Positions 37,131-47,836 of a DNA stretch of 64,000 bases are shown piece after piece. The translations under genes and the position numbers were made by a program. Location of the stretch: the NCBI RefSeq assembly GCF_002216855.1, contig NZ_CP022355.1, positions 1,220,695 to 1,284,694 of the forward strand, in the 5' to 3' direction. Numbering within the stretch: position 1 is the first letter of the stretch; the number at the start of each line of letters is the position of its first letter. The notes beneath the pieces were generated by a model. It did not search any database. It saw only the letters and a list, made by a program, of their open reading frames with translations, and was not told the origin of the DNA. The DNA is from Paraphotobacterium marinum. GTDB taxonomy: Bacteria; Pseudomonadota; Gammaproteobacteria; Enterobacterales; Vibrionaceae.

Positions 37131-37158
37131 AAAAATTATAAACCAAAGAGAAAAAATA

Positions 37159-37806
37159 ATGTCCCCTAAATTAACTATTAGAGCAAGAGTCCCATTTAAA
37201 GTAGGGTATCAAAGCAACATTCCAGCAGAAATTGTAACCTTTCATGGCTTAGATTCCAAAAAAGAACATATTGCAATTATTTTTGGTAATGCTGATTTGA
37301 ATAGGGCTCAAACGCCTTTGGTAAGGCTTCACTCTGAGTGTTTAACAGGAGATGTGTTCCACTCTTCAAGATGTGATTGTGGCGAACAATTAAATGAGAC
37401 CATTGAAAAAATGGGGAAGGAGGGTGGAGTGTTGTTGTATTTGCGTCAAGAAGGGAGGGGTATTGGACTTTACAATAAGATAGATGCATATACGTTACAA
37501 ATATCAGGTTTAAATACATATGAAGCAAATAAGCATCTTGGTTTTGGTGCTGACTTGAGAGATTTTAAAGAGGCTGTTCAAATGCTTGAGGCACTTAATA
37601 TAAAGAAAATAAAATTAATCACTAACAATCCAAAAAAAATAAAGCAAGTTAGAGATTATGGTTTAGATGTTGAACAAGTAGTTCATACTAAAGTTCATTT
37701 GAAAAGTGAAAACGAAGCATACTTAAAAACTAAGGCTGAGAAGGGAAACCATCAAATAAATATAAAAAAAATAAATTGGATTAGATTTACTAATCTTAAA
37801 TATTAA
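37159..37806 (+). CDS. ribA: GTP cyclohydrolase II
   Basis: First step of riboflavin synthesis from GTP. 215 residues from ATG 37159, preceded by AAAGAGAAA; the upstream in-frame ATG at 37117 overlaps the patatin gene and adds unconserved residues. Zinc Cys residues are in [40 protein letters not shown] carries the catalytic Arg/Tyr region; LITNNPKKI matches the family (TNNPxK). C-terminal tail is Lys-rich. Other rib genes are not in the window. Confidence 0.93.
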   Translation: MSPKLTIRARVPFKVGYQSNIPAEIVTFHGLDSKKEHIAIIFGNADLNRAQTPLVRLHSECLTGDVFHSSRCDCGEQLNETIEKMGKEGGVLLYLRQEGRGIGLYNKIDAYTLQISGLNTYEANKHLGFGADLRDFKEAVQMLEALNIKKIKLITNNPKKIKQVRDYGLDVEQVVHTKVHLKSENEAYLKTKAEKGNHQINIKKINWIRFTNLKY

Positions 37807-37925
37807 AAAAAATAGCAAAAAAAACATCACATTTTCTCAAATCATTCTTGCATTATAGACCTAATTTATTTAAGATTCGCCCATATTTCCACATATTATG
37901 AAGATTTTATAGTTAGGGCTGCGAG

Positions 37926-39127
37926 ATGAGTTTTTTTGAAAAATTAAAATCATATAAATTAATTTTTTTAATCGTAATTTTAGCGGCCTTGGGACAAATG
38001 ACTCAAACCATGTATGTCCCATCTATTAATTTAATGAGTATATATTTTGACACTCTTCCGTCTAATTTAGCTATTGTTATGGCTGTATACATGATACCTT
38101 ATGGGTTTTCACAGTTCATTTATGGTCCTTTATCTGACATATATGGTCGAAAAAATATTATTCTTATTAGTTTGATTATATTTTTGGTAGGGACTGCTTT
38201 AGCAGTTTGCACATCAGATTTTGATTTATTTTTATTAGGAACATTTATTCAGGGGATTGGCATTGGGTCTAGTGGTGCTATGGTTCGGACTGTACCAAGG
38301 GATAAATATTCGGGTTTTGAATTACGCAAGGCTAATAGTATAGCTAGTATGGGTTTAGTAATTTGTCCATTACTAGGCCCATTACTCGGAAGCTTTTTAT
38401 CTACCATTTTTCCATGGCAATCAAGTTATATTTTTTTGTTGTGTATGTGCGTGGTTGTATATATTTTGATGCAAACTTCTTTTGACGAAACGTTACCTGT
38501 AGAATTGCGAAAAAAAGAGAATATAATCAGAAAATATAAGGATGTGCTATTAAATAAAGAATTTAGTACTTTTTTGTTATGTATCCTTGCAACTTGTTCA
38601 GGTCTTGCAATTTATGAAGCAGAAGCAGGTATTTTATTAGGTTCAACTTTACACTTCAAACCTGCCGAGGTCAGCATTCTATTTATTATACCTCTACCAG
38701 GGTTTTTAATTGGATCTTGGTTGGCTGGAAAGTGTCACACAAAAAAAGTTCTTATAAGTTAATGCTGACATCATCTCTGTGTTTGGTTTTAGGTTCATTA
38801 ATTATACTCAGTGCAGGTGTGTTGTACCAGGTTAATACAATATCTATCATACTTGGTGGGCTTATATACTTTTTAGGCGCAGGTGTTATATTTCCCTTAT
38901 CGGTTTCATTTGCCATTGAACCTTTTAAGAATAAAGCTGGAACGGCTGGAGCTTTATTAGGAGGAGTGCAAAATTTAGGAGCAGGTATTTTTGTATTGTT
39001 AGGATCAGAAATGTCAACTCAAACTGAAATTGATTTAGGTATTGTATTATTGTTTTGTTCTTTCTTGAGTTTGTTAATGCTATCCATGGTATATAGAACA
39101 TTTAGGAAGTATGCCTTGTCAGTTTAA
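37926..39127 (+). CDS. Bcr/CflA-type MFS drug exporter, frameshifted as given
   Basis: Twelve-helix drug:H+ antiporter-like protein. The first frame covers MSFFEKLKSYKL to KCHTKKVLIS, the second continues from SSYKLMLTSSLCLVLGSLII. Adding one A to the A7 run at 38741-38747 joins them (CHTKKSSYKLMLTS) into 400 residues. Motifs: QMTQTMYVPSINLMSIYF, YGFSQFIYGPLSDIYGRKNI (MFS motif A with GPLSDIYGR), FIQGIGIGSSGAMVRTVPRD. Similar to EmrD/Bcr exporters. Substrate unknown. Confidence 0.85.
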
Positions 39128-39232
39128 CTGGTAAAGGTAAGTAACTTCATTAACCAGAGTCTTTACTTGTATTAAGTCGTCAGATAGTTCTATAATAAAA
39201 TACCTTTTATCTTAATTAAAGAGAAAATCACT

Positions 39233-39475
39233 TTGGAACAATTGGACTTTTTTGATGTTCCTTGTCCTTGTATTGGGTTATGTCAAGTTAATGATAAAGG
39301 TTATTGCTTGGGCTGCTTTAGAAATAGGAATGAGCGCTTTCATTGGAACAAATTGACGAATGAACAAAAGAGAAATGTCATTAGACTATGTAGACTCAGG
39401 AAGAATAAAATTACTAGATTAAAACGAAATGACAATATTGATAAGGATTTTTTTGAGCAGAAAAGCCTCTTTTAA
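39233..39475 (+). CDS. DUF1289 family protein
   Basis: 80 residues, starting at TTG 39233 after AAAGAG. The family Cys pattern is clear: CPCIGLCQVNDKGYCLGCFR at 11-30, suggesting a small metal or Fe-S binding unit, followed by a WNKLTNEQKRNVI helix. Function of the family is unknown. The gene is convergent with rplY; its 3' end carries a GCCTCT/AGAGGC hairpin (39465-39490) that may end both transcripts. Confidence 0.85.
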   Translation: MEQLDFFDVPCPCIGLCQVNDKGYCLGCFRNRNERFHWNKLTNEQKRNVIRLCRLRKNKITRLKRNDNIDKDFFEQKSLF

Positions 39476-39503
39476 GAATAAAATAGAGGCCTCATAGAAA
39501 ACA

Positions 39504-39782
39504 TTAAACTCTGATAAAGTCCATGTGCATAACTTTTGGTTTAAAAGCATGTCTTTGAATGTCTTTAAGTTTTACATTTTCTTCTTTACCATCGATAATC
39601 AATGTAATAGCTTCATAGAATTTTGGATCATCAAGCTTATTGATAATATCGCTGTGTTTTAATTCAATTGAAATTGCATTTTCGTTTCCACCGTAAATTA
39701 CAGCTGGGAACTTATCTGCATGACGAAGACGGCGGCTCGCACCTTTCCCTAAGTCAGTTCTAATTTTTGCTTCGAATTTCAT
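39504..39782 (-). CDS. rplY: 50S ribosomal protein L25, short form
   Basis: 5S-rRNA-binding ribosomal protein, 92 residues (E. coli 94), lacking the C-terminal TL5/Ctc domain. Conserved: IRTDLGKGASRRLRHADKFP, PAVIYGGNE and the C-terminal VKLKDIQRHAFKPKVMHMDF ending IRV. ATG 39780-39782 follows AAAGAGAA. Monocistronic. Confidence 0.96.
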   Translation of the reverse strand: MKFEAKIRTDLGKGASRRLRHADKFPAVIYGGNENAISIELKHSDIINKLDDPKFYEAITLIIDGKEENVKLKDIQRHAFKPKVMHMDFIRV

Positions 39783-39918
39783 AGTTAATTCTCTTTGTTA
39801 TTTAAGTAAAATAATATACTAGTAATGCGACCTTACTAATACTTGTAAAACGATGCCGATGTTATCATTGATGTCGGACTAAATCAAATAAAAAAATTAT
39901 ATTTTTAAAGTTCAATGA

Positions 39919-41613
39919 TCATATTTGATTAGCTTTTCTCTTTAAACCGACATAGTCAAATATTTTATGAATAATTACCCATTTAAGTTTTCTTTTCTCT
40001 AAAATTAAGAAGTCAGGGTACTTCATAAAAGAAAAGTATTTCTCAAAATCACTGAAGTTTTGTATTTTTTGATTGCTGAAGTATGGTTTGAAAAACTCAT
40101 GAAAAGCTTCTGTATGGATTTGGGGAGTTATTTCAGTAAACTCTTGGCCATTCTCATCATGATAAGTTAGAAAGATACCATTTTTTGCTGACGAATATGT
40201 TATTCCTGCACATACAAAAACATCTTGATTGGATAAATCATATGCTTTTTTAAGTATGTTATCATGATCTATAAGTTGAAAATTACAATTTGAACATGTT
40301 CTTGCAGCAATATCATTTGTTCCACCACATTGTGGACACTCTTTAGATTTAAAGTAATGACTACACTGTTCATTTTTATTTTGGTTGATATTAATTCCTT
40401 TACATTTTCGACCATAGTGTTCAATTATATTTTCGTGAGGATCTAAAATTCCCCAAAATAAATTTTGAAAGCCACAAATTGGACATTGAACTTGAACAAT
40501 CTTTACATTTGGATTTTTAGGTTTTTTTCCAATTTCAGGCTGAAAAATGTCATGATTATTTGCAGCATAATCAATAACTATACAATTTGTTTTTTTAGGG
40601 TGTAACCTCAAACCTCTACCTACTATTTGTTGATATAAGCTTACTGATTCAGTTTTTCTCAATATAGCTATTAAATCAACATGGGGAGCATCAAATCCAG
40701 TAGTTAAAACTGATACGTTGATTAAAAATTTTTTATTTTGGTTTTTAAAACCAGAGATAATAGCCTCTCTATCAGAAAGGGAAGTGTTTCCAGTGATGAG
40801 ATAACTTTCATTACCTAAATAAGTATGAATTTCACTTGCATGTTGGATAGAACTAGCAAATATCATGACTCCTAATCTTTCTTCGGCAATTTTTTTGAGA
40901 TGTTCAATAATAGCTTTAGTGATTCTGGGAGACTGTTCAATCTGTTTATTTAAACTTTCATAGTTGTAAAGGTCATCTTCAGTATTAAAGTTATATCTAT
41001 CCTTTGGTGGGTTAACTTGTATAGGTGTTGACAGATAACCCTCACGAATTAATTTTGATATTGGTAAATCGAAAATACATTTAGAAAAAGGAGTTTGTTT
41101 TTCAGACTGAATGTAGCCGTTGTAATGATATTTATAAATCCAGCCCAAATCTGTTCTGTAAGGGGTAGCAGTTAAACCCAAAATTTTTAATCTTCTATTT
41201 TTTAATCTAAAATAGTTTATAATTTTCAAGTATTCAGAGTTTTTTTCTTTACCAACACGATGACATTCATCAATTATCAGCAATGAAATTTTTTGATTAA
41301 AATTGCTAAGGTTTTTGGCAACTGATTGAACCGTACCGAAAACAACTTTTGCAGAACTATTTTTTTGATTTAAGCTAGCAGAAAAAATAGAATAATTTAA
41401 GCCATAATACTTAAACTTTTGACTATTTTGTTCTACAAGCTCTTTAACATGTGCTAACACTAACACCCTGTTGTTTGCTAGTTGAGAAAGCTTAGAAATA
41501 ATTAAGCTTTTCCCGGCTCCAGTCGGCAGTGTCAGGACGGCAGATTCATTTGATTCTTTGAAATGAGAGATGACGCTTTGCACAGCACTTTTTTGATAAT
41601 TTCTAAGTTCCAT
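39919..41613 (-). CDS. radD: RadD (YejH) superfamily-2 DNA-repair helicase
   Basis: SF2 ATPase that aids SSB- and RecA-linked repair, 564 residues (E. coli 586). ATG 41611-41613 (MELRNYQKSAVQ) is chosen by likeness to E. coli; an ATG 30 bases upstream adds unconserved residues. Walker A TLPTGAGKS near 28-36, RVLVLAHVKELVEQN, LLIIDECHRVG (DECH box), LGLTATPYR, and the motif V/VI region LTTGFDAPHVDLIA, QIVGRGLRLHP. A C-terminal zinc region has several CxxC pairs (CPICGF, CPQCGG, CSNCNF). Confidence 0.95.
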   Translation of the reverse strand: MELRNYQKSAVQSVISHFKESNESAVLTLPTGAGKSLIISKLSQLANNRVLVLAHVKELVEQNSQKFKYYGLNYSIFSASLNQKNSSAKVVFGTVQSVAKNLSNFNQKISLLIIDECHRVGKEKNSEYLKIINYFRLKNRRLKILGLTATPYRTDLGWIYKYHYNGYIQSEKQTPFSKCIFDLPISKLIREGYLSTPIQVNPPKDRYNFNTEDDLYNYESLNKQIEQSPRITKAIIEHLKKIAEERLGVMIFASSIQHASEIHTYLGNESYLITGNTSLSDREAIISGFKNQNKKFLINVSVLTTGFDAPHVDLIAILRKTESVSLYQQIVGRGLRLHPKKTNCIVIDYAANNHDIFQPEIGKKPKNPNVKIVQVQCPICGFQNLFWGILDPHENIIEHYGRKCKGININQNKNEQCSHYFKSKECPQCGGTNDIAARTCSNCNFQLIDHDNILKKAYDLSNQDVFVCAGITYSSAKNGIFLTYHDENGQEFTEITPQIHTEAFHEFFKPYFSNQKIQNFSDFEKYFSFMKYPDFLILEKRKLKWVIIHKIFDYVGLKRKANQI

Positions 41614-41771
41614 AATAAGATTTTGATGAAAAATGTAATACAAATAATATATACTTTATCTAGGTAATTGAGTTCTTAATAAATAATTTACTCGAATAAA
41701 AACACATATAAATAAAATCAACTTTATGATAATCTACAACCATAATTGAAATTTATATAAGACACAAGAAA

Positions 41772-42080
41772 ATGTTGAAACACAAAGTCTATGTAGAGTT
41801 AGAAGACTCTATAACAGATGAAAAAATTAGTGAACTAAAAAAACAACTAATGAGCTTAGAATTAATCGATGGAGTTTCAGGTTTTAAGTGGTATAAAAAT
41901 AATAGCGAAGAAGGATTAAGTAAAGGATTCACATATTGTTTTGAATTTAATTTCCAAAGTCATCAGACGAGAAAAATATATATTCAACACCCCAAGCATC
42001 AAAAAGTTGTGGAGCAATATTTAATCCCACATTTAAAGAATAATCTAGACTCAATTTTAGTCTTTGACCATGAAATATAA
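41772..42080 (+). CDS. Dabb (stress-responsive alpha/beta barrel) domain protein
   Basis: 102 residues forming one ferredoxin-like Dabb domain (PF07876): start HKVYVELEDSITDEKISELK, middle VSGFKWYKNNSEEGLSKGFT and end IQHPKHQKVVEQYLIPHLKN with the conserved His-Pro pattern. Such proteins dimerise; most have no known reaction. The rsuA gene starts two bases after its stop, so they share a transcript. Confidence 0.75.
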   Translation: MLKHKVYVELEDSITDEKISELKKQLMSLELIDGVSGFKWYKNNSEEGLSKGFTYCFEFNFQSHQTRKIYIQHPKHQKVVEQYLIPHLKNNLDSILVFDHEI

Positions 42081-42082
42081 TT

Positions 42083-42778
42083 ATGAGACTAGATCAGTTT
42101 TTAAGTAAAGCCTTACATATTTCCCGAAAAGATGCTCAGTTGCTTTTGAAAAAAAATAAAATTTTGGTCAACAAAAAAAAGATAAATAAGCCAGCTACTA
42201 AATTAAATCCGATATCGGATATCGTCGAATTTGAAACAAGGGAAGTAAAATTACCTGAAACTAAATATTTTATGTTGAATAAACCTGTAGGTTATGTCTG
42301 CTCATCTGAAGATTCTAGCAATAAGACAGTTTATGACTTATTTTCGCAAATTGATAAGTATGATCTAAAAATAGCAGGGAGACTAGATGTCGATACAACA
42401 GGATTGGTTTTGATGACTGAAAATGGAAAGTGGCTTCACAATGTCATCTCACCTAACAAAAAGTGCGCTAAAAAATATCTGGTTGGATTAGAATACTCTT
42501 TCGATATGAAGTATGTTAGAGAATTTGAGATGGGGTTACTTCTAAAAAATGAAATAAAAAAAACTAAACCAGCGCATATTGAAGTTCTTTCTGAAAAAAA
42601 ATTATATATTACTATTCATGAGGGGAAGTATCATCAAATTAAACGTATGTTTGCCTCGATAGGAAATAAAGTAAACTCTCTCAAAAGGATCCAAATTGGT
42701 AATATTAAATTAGACGAAAATTTAAATTTAGGAGAATACCGCCGTTTAACCGATTTAGAAATCGCTTCTTTTTTATAA
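42083..42778 (+). CDS. rsuA: 16S rRNA pseudouridine(516) synthase
   Basis: Converts U516 of 16S rRNA to pseudouridine. 231 residues (E. coli 231). N-terminal S4 domain MRLDQFLSKALHISRKDAQL, linker, then the synthase core: MLNKPVGYVCSSED, AGRLDVDTTGLVLMTENGKW (motif II with catalytic Asp) and EGKYHQIKRMFASIGNKV. Located after the Dabb gene. Confidence 0.93.
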   Translation: MRLDQFLSKALHISRKDAQLLLKKNKILVNKKKINKPATKLNPISDIVEFETREVKLPETKYFMLNKPVGYVCSSEDSSNKTVYDLFSQIDKYDLKIAGRLDVDTTGLVLMTENGKWLHNVISPNKKCAKKYLVGLEYSFDMKYVREFEMGLLLKNEIKKTKPAHIEVLSEKKLYITIHEGKYHQIKRMFASIGNKVNSLKRIQIGNIKLDENLNLGEYRRLTDLEIASFL

Positions 42779-42861
42779 AAAAGCAACTTAACATATAATA
42801 TTTATAGGATTACCTAATTGATTCCGTTATAATAAATAAATTTTATTATTCAATAGATGTT

Positions 42862-43680
42862 ATGATTCAATACCCTGATATAAACCCAGTTGCTTTACAA
42901 ATTGGTCCATTAAAACTCCACTGGTATGCATTAATGTATCTGTTTGGTTATTTTATAGGAGGCAGTCTTTTATTCAAAAGAATAAAGAAACTCCAACTGA
43001 GTTGGACAAAATCTCAGCTTGAAAATTTAACTCTCTACGTTGGTATAGGATGTATTTTAGGCGGACGAATTGGATATGTTTTATTTTATGACTTACCTTA
43101 TTATGTAAGTGATCCTTTAAATATTTTCAAAATATGGCAAGGAGGAATGTCTTATCATGGTGGCTTAATAGGTGTTTTAATTAGTATTGGGATTTATTCA
43201 AAACTTCACAAACGTAGTTATTTTTCAATTGCTGATTTGATAGCACCAGTTATTCCTATTGGTCTTGCTGCAGGTAGAATTGGTAACTTTATTAATGGTA
43301 GATTATTTGGAAAGATTACAGATGTTCCTTGGGGTATGGTTTTTCCTGACGGAGGTCCTTATGTTAGACATCCTAGTCAATTGTATGAATTTCTTACTGA
43401 AGGAGTGCTATTATTTATAATTTTGTGGGTTTATTCTAGTAAACCTCGAAAGCCCATGAAAACTTCTGCTTTGTTTTTAATTGGTTATTCGGTCTTCAGG
43501 ATTTTTTGCGAATTTTTTAGGCAACCAGATCCTCAAATTGGGTATATTGCTTTTGGTTGGTTAACCATGGGACAAATATTATGTATTCCAATGATTTTAG
43601 CTGGATTTGTTTTAATATATTTAAGTAGAAATAAAGCTCCCAGTCTTTGTGGAGAGAAATCTATAAAAAACAATATATGA
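42862..43680 (+). CDS. lgt: Prolipoprotein diacylglyceryl transferase
   Basis: Inner-membrane enzyme that transfers diacylglyceryl from phosphatidylglycerol to the lipobox Cys of prolipoproteins; 272 residues, seven helices. Motifs: LHWYALMYLFGYFIGG, GGRIGYVLFYDLPYY, WQGGMSYHGGLIG (essential His), the Lgt signature GLAAGRIGNFINGRLFGKIT, RHPSQLYEF. Its stop overlaps the ATG of the ABC ATPase (ATGA), an unusual coupling of lgt to an ABC transporter. Confidence 0.95.
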   Translation: MIQYPDINPVALQIGPLKLHWYALMYLFGYFIGGSLLFKRIKKLQLSWTKSQLENLTLYVGIGCILGGRIGYVLFYDLPYYVSDPLNIFKIWQGGMSYHGGLIGVLISIGIYSKLHKRSYFSIADLIAPVIPIGLAAGRIGNFINGRLFGKITDVPWGMVFPDGGPYVRHPSQLYEFLTEGVLLFIILWVYSSKPRKPMKTSALFLIGYSVFRIFCEFFRQPDPQIGYIAFGWLTMGQILCIPMILAGFVLIYLSRNKAPSLCGEKSIKNNI

Positions 43681-44351
43681 TTAAATTAGAAAAGATAAAT
43701 AAAAGTTATAAAGACTCCCAAGGTTATTCTTCTATACTGCAAAACCTTGAACTAACACTTAATAAAGGTTCAAATATATCTTTGATAGGTGAAAGTGGCT
43801 CAGGGAAAAGTACGCTTCTTAATATCCTTGCTGGTATTGAGAAAGTAGAAAGTGGTCAATATTGGTTTTTTGGAGAACCTGTTCATTTAATGAGTGAAAC
43901 GAAGAGAACCTCTTTGAGACGCAATCATATTGGCATCATCTTTCAAAATTATAATTTAATACCTACTTTAAATATCAGCGATAATATTAAGTTCAGTCGA
44001 GCAATAAAAGGACTAAAGGAAGATGAGACATTATGGTTAAAGCTTCTTTCATCTCTTAACTTAATTAGCTTATTGCATATGTATCCAGAGGAACTTTCAG
44101 GAGGACAGCAACAAAAAGTGGCAATAGCAAGAGCACTTTATATGGAACCTAAGTTATTGTTAGCTGACGAACCAACAGGATCACTTGATGAAAAAAATTC
44201 GCAAATTGTAATGAACATGCTTTTTCAATTATCTAAAGAGTTTTGTTGTTCCTTAATATTGGTCACACATAGTTTAAAATATATAAAGTTATCTGAGCAT
44301 AAATATAAATTATATGGTGGGATTTTAAATAGTGTCAGTCCTACCTTATAA
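43677..44351 (+). CDS. ybbA: YbbA/LolD-like ABC ATPase
   Basis: Type VII (MacB/LolD-like) ABC ATPase of 224 residues from ATG 43677, which overlaps the lgt stop. Walker A GESGSGKST at 38-46, Q-loop IGIIFQNYNLIPTL, signature LSGGQQQKVAIARAL, Walker B LLLADEPTGSLD, His in LVTHS. The partner permease starts inside its 3' end (GTG 44332). E. coli YbbA-YbbP is a mechanotransmitting ABC pair of unsettled cargo; lipoprotein or envelope work is likely from family and lgt linkage. Confidence 0.88.
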   Translation: MIKLEKINKSYKDSQGYSSILQNLELTLNKGSNISLIGESGSGKSTLLNILAGIEKVESGQYWFFGEPVHLMSETKRTSLRRNHIGIIFQNYNLIPTLNISDNIKFSRAIKGLKEDETLWLKLLSSLNLISLLHMYPEELSGGQQQKVAIARALYMEPKLLLADEPTGSLDEKNSQIVMNMLFQLSKEFCCSLILVTHSLKYIKLSEHKYKLYGGILNSVSPTL

Positions 44352-46784
44352 AGCTTTATATAAACATTACAGAAAAAATTCACTCCAGCTTGTACTCTTG
44401 ATTATAAGCTTAGTTCTTTCTATCTCTTTATTAGTAAGCGTTCTTGAAATAAATGTTTTAACTAAATCTGTCATGGTTAATAATCAGGCAAACTACCTTG
44501 ATGAATTTCGATATACGATCGCACCAATTAAAAAAACAGGTCCTTCTGTATACAAACAATACCAACTAATAAATAATAAAGTTCCAGATAAGTGTCTTAT
44601 TTTACAGAATGCAAAGTTAAGAACACTAAACCATTCCATAGATCTTACATTAATAGATCCGCTCCAATTAAAACGATTAAATAAAGGTAACTCACAAGTT
44701 TTTTTAAAAAATATTACTCAAAAACTAGAGCAAAATAATGTGCTATTAACGCCTAATGCAGCTAGGGGGATTAATATTCAAAGTAACGAGCCTTTTGCCC
44801 AACATATAAATCAAAATAGAAATTTTGACTTTTATATCACGAACCTGTTTTGGGGAGAGCCTAATGTTATTTTAGCTAGTAAAAACTACAAAACTCATAA
44901 CCTCGCTTCTTTTACCAAGGAAAGTCAACATATAAGTTGTATTAATTTATCATCTGATAGTTTAGAGAAAGTCTTTTCAGTGGTTGATAAAGATTTTCGT
45001 TTTGAAAAAAAACAAACATATAACTTCAAACCAATTACTCAATATTTTTATATTCTTTTATTTACAATAGGCATGCTTGCTTTTTGCATAGGGATTTTTG
45101 TTTTTTATCAAACAATGTCATTATCTTTTGCTCAAAGGCAGATTTTGATAGGACAACTTAGAAAACTTGGATTGAGTCGAATAAAAATAATTTTTATATT
45201 TTTATTAGAGATAATAGCTTTTTTGTTATTAGGACTTTTTTTTGGGAATATAATAGGTTTTTGGCTTGTTAATCTGAGTATATCTGAGCTTTCATATACT
45301 TTTGAAAGAATATATGGTTTCAGCTTATATAATAGCCCTGCTTGGGATTATAGTTGGCTCAAAGTTAGCTTTTCTCTAGCTTTTATTGGTTTATTATTGG
45401 CATTTGGCTGGCCTATTCTAAGGGTTGTGAAGATCAACTCAAAAGATTTAGCCAAGCATATTTCGTTCTATTATATCTTAAAAAGGGAATATCTATGGCA
45501 GGCCATTACATCGTTAGCTGTGTTCATAATATCTGTGATAATGTTAATTAGCTTAGATATTGAATGGAAATATAAAGAGTATTTATTTCTTATAGCGTTT
45601 GTCATTTGCTCTTCTTTGATTTTTCCTTATTTTTTAAGATTAATCACACAATTTTTATCTAAGGTTTCTAAAAATAATCTAATTAAATGGTTTTTTCTCG
45701 ATATCTCATCAAGCCTATCTTTCAGAACCATATCTACTGTCCTCTTATTACTTTCTTTTATTGGGATGATTAGTATTCAAATTTTAGTAAAGAATTATGA
45801 GCATAATTCAAATACTTGGCTTGAAAAAAAGTATAAGTATGATTTTGAAATATCGCTTCAATCATCTGAATATGAGCCAGTTTTATCTTGGCTTGAAAGT
45901 CAAAGAGATGTAAACAATATCCATATTAAAATGATAAACTATAGTTATTTTAGAAAAAAATTATTAAAATAATTTCTTTTCAAAATGTTTACCTCAATAA
46001 TAAAAAAGGGTTAAATAATGAAGAGTTATCTGTAAAGCAGGTTCATAACTATCATCACATTATGGTTAATAGAAAGTTTTTGGAGAAATTTCATCTTCAA
46101 AAAAATAGTATATTTAAAATGGATGAGATAAATCAAAAATTAAAAATAGAGAATGTTTTGTATGGAGGGGATACCTTTTATCCTGAAATTATTGTTAAAC
46201 AAAATTTATTTAGGCTTCTTAGTTCCTCAGGGGATATTTATCAAATATCCTTTTCCCTCAAAAGTTTAAAAGCTAATCATATAAGCTCTACGTTAATCTC
46301 CAAATTTAATTTAAAACCCAATTTAATTAACAAATCTAAATATAGACATGATTTTTTTAGACAAGTTCTTGATAAGTCTTTTTACTTTATAGGCTATTTT
46401 TCTAAGTTTATTTTTATTTTAGCTATTTTAGGAATATATTTTTCTTCATTAGCTGGAGAAGAAAGAAAAATTAAGCAATTAGCTTTGTTGAAGTGTTTGG
46501 GGCTTAAAAATGTGCAATTAATATTGGTAAGTTTAGGAGAGTTAATTTACACCGGTTTAATTTGTTTTATTTTTGCTTTACCTTTATCAATAATATTTTG
46601 TTTAAGTATTACTAACTTTATTATTTCGGCCAATATTTTGATGGATTCATCATTTAGCTTACCTTACATAACTATTTTGTATGATGCAGTTTTTGCATTG
46701 TTCTCATTGTTGATTATTGGCATACTTCCATTAATTAAGTTATCAAAGTCGTCCACATCGAGAGAAATAAAAAAATATTTCTAA
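44332..46784 (+). CDS. ybbP: YbbP-like FtsX-type ABC permease, frameshifted as given
   Basis: Large permease with two FtsX-like units. The GTG start 44332 overlaps ybbA by 20 bases. The frame stops after YFRKKLLK; adding one A to the A7 run at 45954-45960 continues as KIISFQNVYLNNKKGLNNEE and joins the second part, giving 817 residues (E. coli YbbP 804). Helices near 20-40, then after a periplasmic domain the FtsX block with GQLRKLGLSRIKIIFIFLLE; the second block has KQLALLKCLGLKNVQLILVS near the C terminus. Such ABC proteins move substrate on the periplasmic side rather than across the membrane. Confidence 0.85.
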
Positions 46785-46903
46785 ATCAATCAGTGAAGTA
46801 GAAAAAATTTTTCCAGAAAACTGTTTTATTTGATAAATAAGTTAAATATTTCCATGACATTATTGGTATAATTTTCTTAATTAAAATTTCATGTAAGATA
46901 GTT

Positions 46904-47836
46904 ATGATTAATAGAAAGTTTCAAATTTTTTTATTTATAAGTGTGTGTATTATTTGGGGCACAACATGGATGGCTATGAAAATTGCTGTATTAACCGTGC
47001 CTCCCATTTTAGCAACTGGATTAAGATTTTTAATTGCAAGTCCAGTATTGTTTTTTCTTGCATATATTTATAAACAACCGATATTTTTTCCAAAGGGCAC
47101 AGGTAAGTGGGTTATAATTTTGTCATTAGCTTACTTTGCTATTCCTTTTACTTTAATGATATATGGTGAAAAATACATATCTTCAGGCTTGGGAGCAATA
47201 ATTTTTGCAAATATGCCAATTTTTGTAATGTTGTCATCTTTACTTTTTTTGAATATGAAACTTTCGAAACATCAAGTCTTTGGTCTATTACTTGGCATAG
47301 TAAGTGTAAGTGCTATATTATTTCGTGAACTTAATATCACTGGGGCATCCTATTTTATTGGTATCGGCTCACTGATATTAGCTGTTATTATACAAGCCGT
47401 GATTTATGTATTAGTTCAAAAACACTGTAATCAGATATCAGTAATTACCTATAATACATTGCCTTGTTTGTTAGCTTCTATTTTTCTAATTATTGTGTCA
47501 TTATGCTTTGAACATATCGAGGTCAGTAATTTTTCTGAAAGTTCAGTTTATGCAATTATTTACTTAGGTATAGTCGCTAGTGTCGGTGGGATAATGGCAT
47601 ATTTCAAATTAAACTCTATCTCAACTCCGTTTTTAGCTTCTAATTGTTTTTTAATTTTTCCAGTTGTAGCATTATTAATCGGAGCCTATGTTAATCATAC
47701 AACTATTTCAGGTATTTCAGTTCTGTTGTTGATTCCGTTATTTATAGGTGTTTTGTTAACAAAAGTTGAAAAAGAACAGATAACTCATTTTATACTGCGA
47801 TTAAAAAATAAACTAAAAACTAATGTAAACGCATAA
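46904..47836 (+). CDS. EamA/DMT-family metabolite exporter
   Basis: 310 residues with ten helices in two EamA repeats. First repeat: IIWGTTWMAMKIAVLTVPPI, FAIPFTLMIYGEKYISSGLG; second: AYFKLNSISTPFLASNCFLI. Resembles YedA/RhtA-like exporters of amino acids or other metabolites; substrate not predictable. Monocistronic; overlaps convergently with the FUSC gene by 17 bases. Confidence 0.85.
   Translation: MINRKFQIFLFISVCIIWGTTWMAMKIAVLTVPPILATGLRFLIASPVLFFLAYIYKQPIFFPKGTGKWVIILSLAYFAIPFTLMIYGEKYISSGLGAIIFANMPIFVMLSSLLFLNMKLSKHQVFGLLLGIVSVSAILFRELNITGASYFIGIGSLILAVIIQAVIYVLVQKHCNQISVITYNTLPCLLASIFLIIVSLCFEHIEVSNFSESSVYAIIYLGIVASVGGIMAYFKLNSISTPFLASNCFLIFPVVALLIGAYVNHTTISGISVLLLIPLFIGVLLTKVEKEQITHFILRLKNKLKTNVNA

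Noticed and set aside
46062-46784. Independent second permease gene
   Set aside because: It is the C-terminal FtsX block of ybbP, joined by one A at 45954-45960; the sequence between the parts is coding once repaired.
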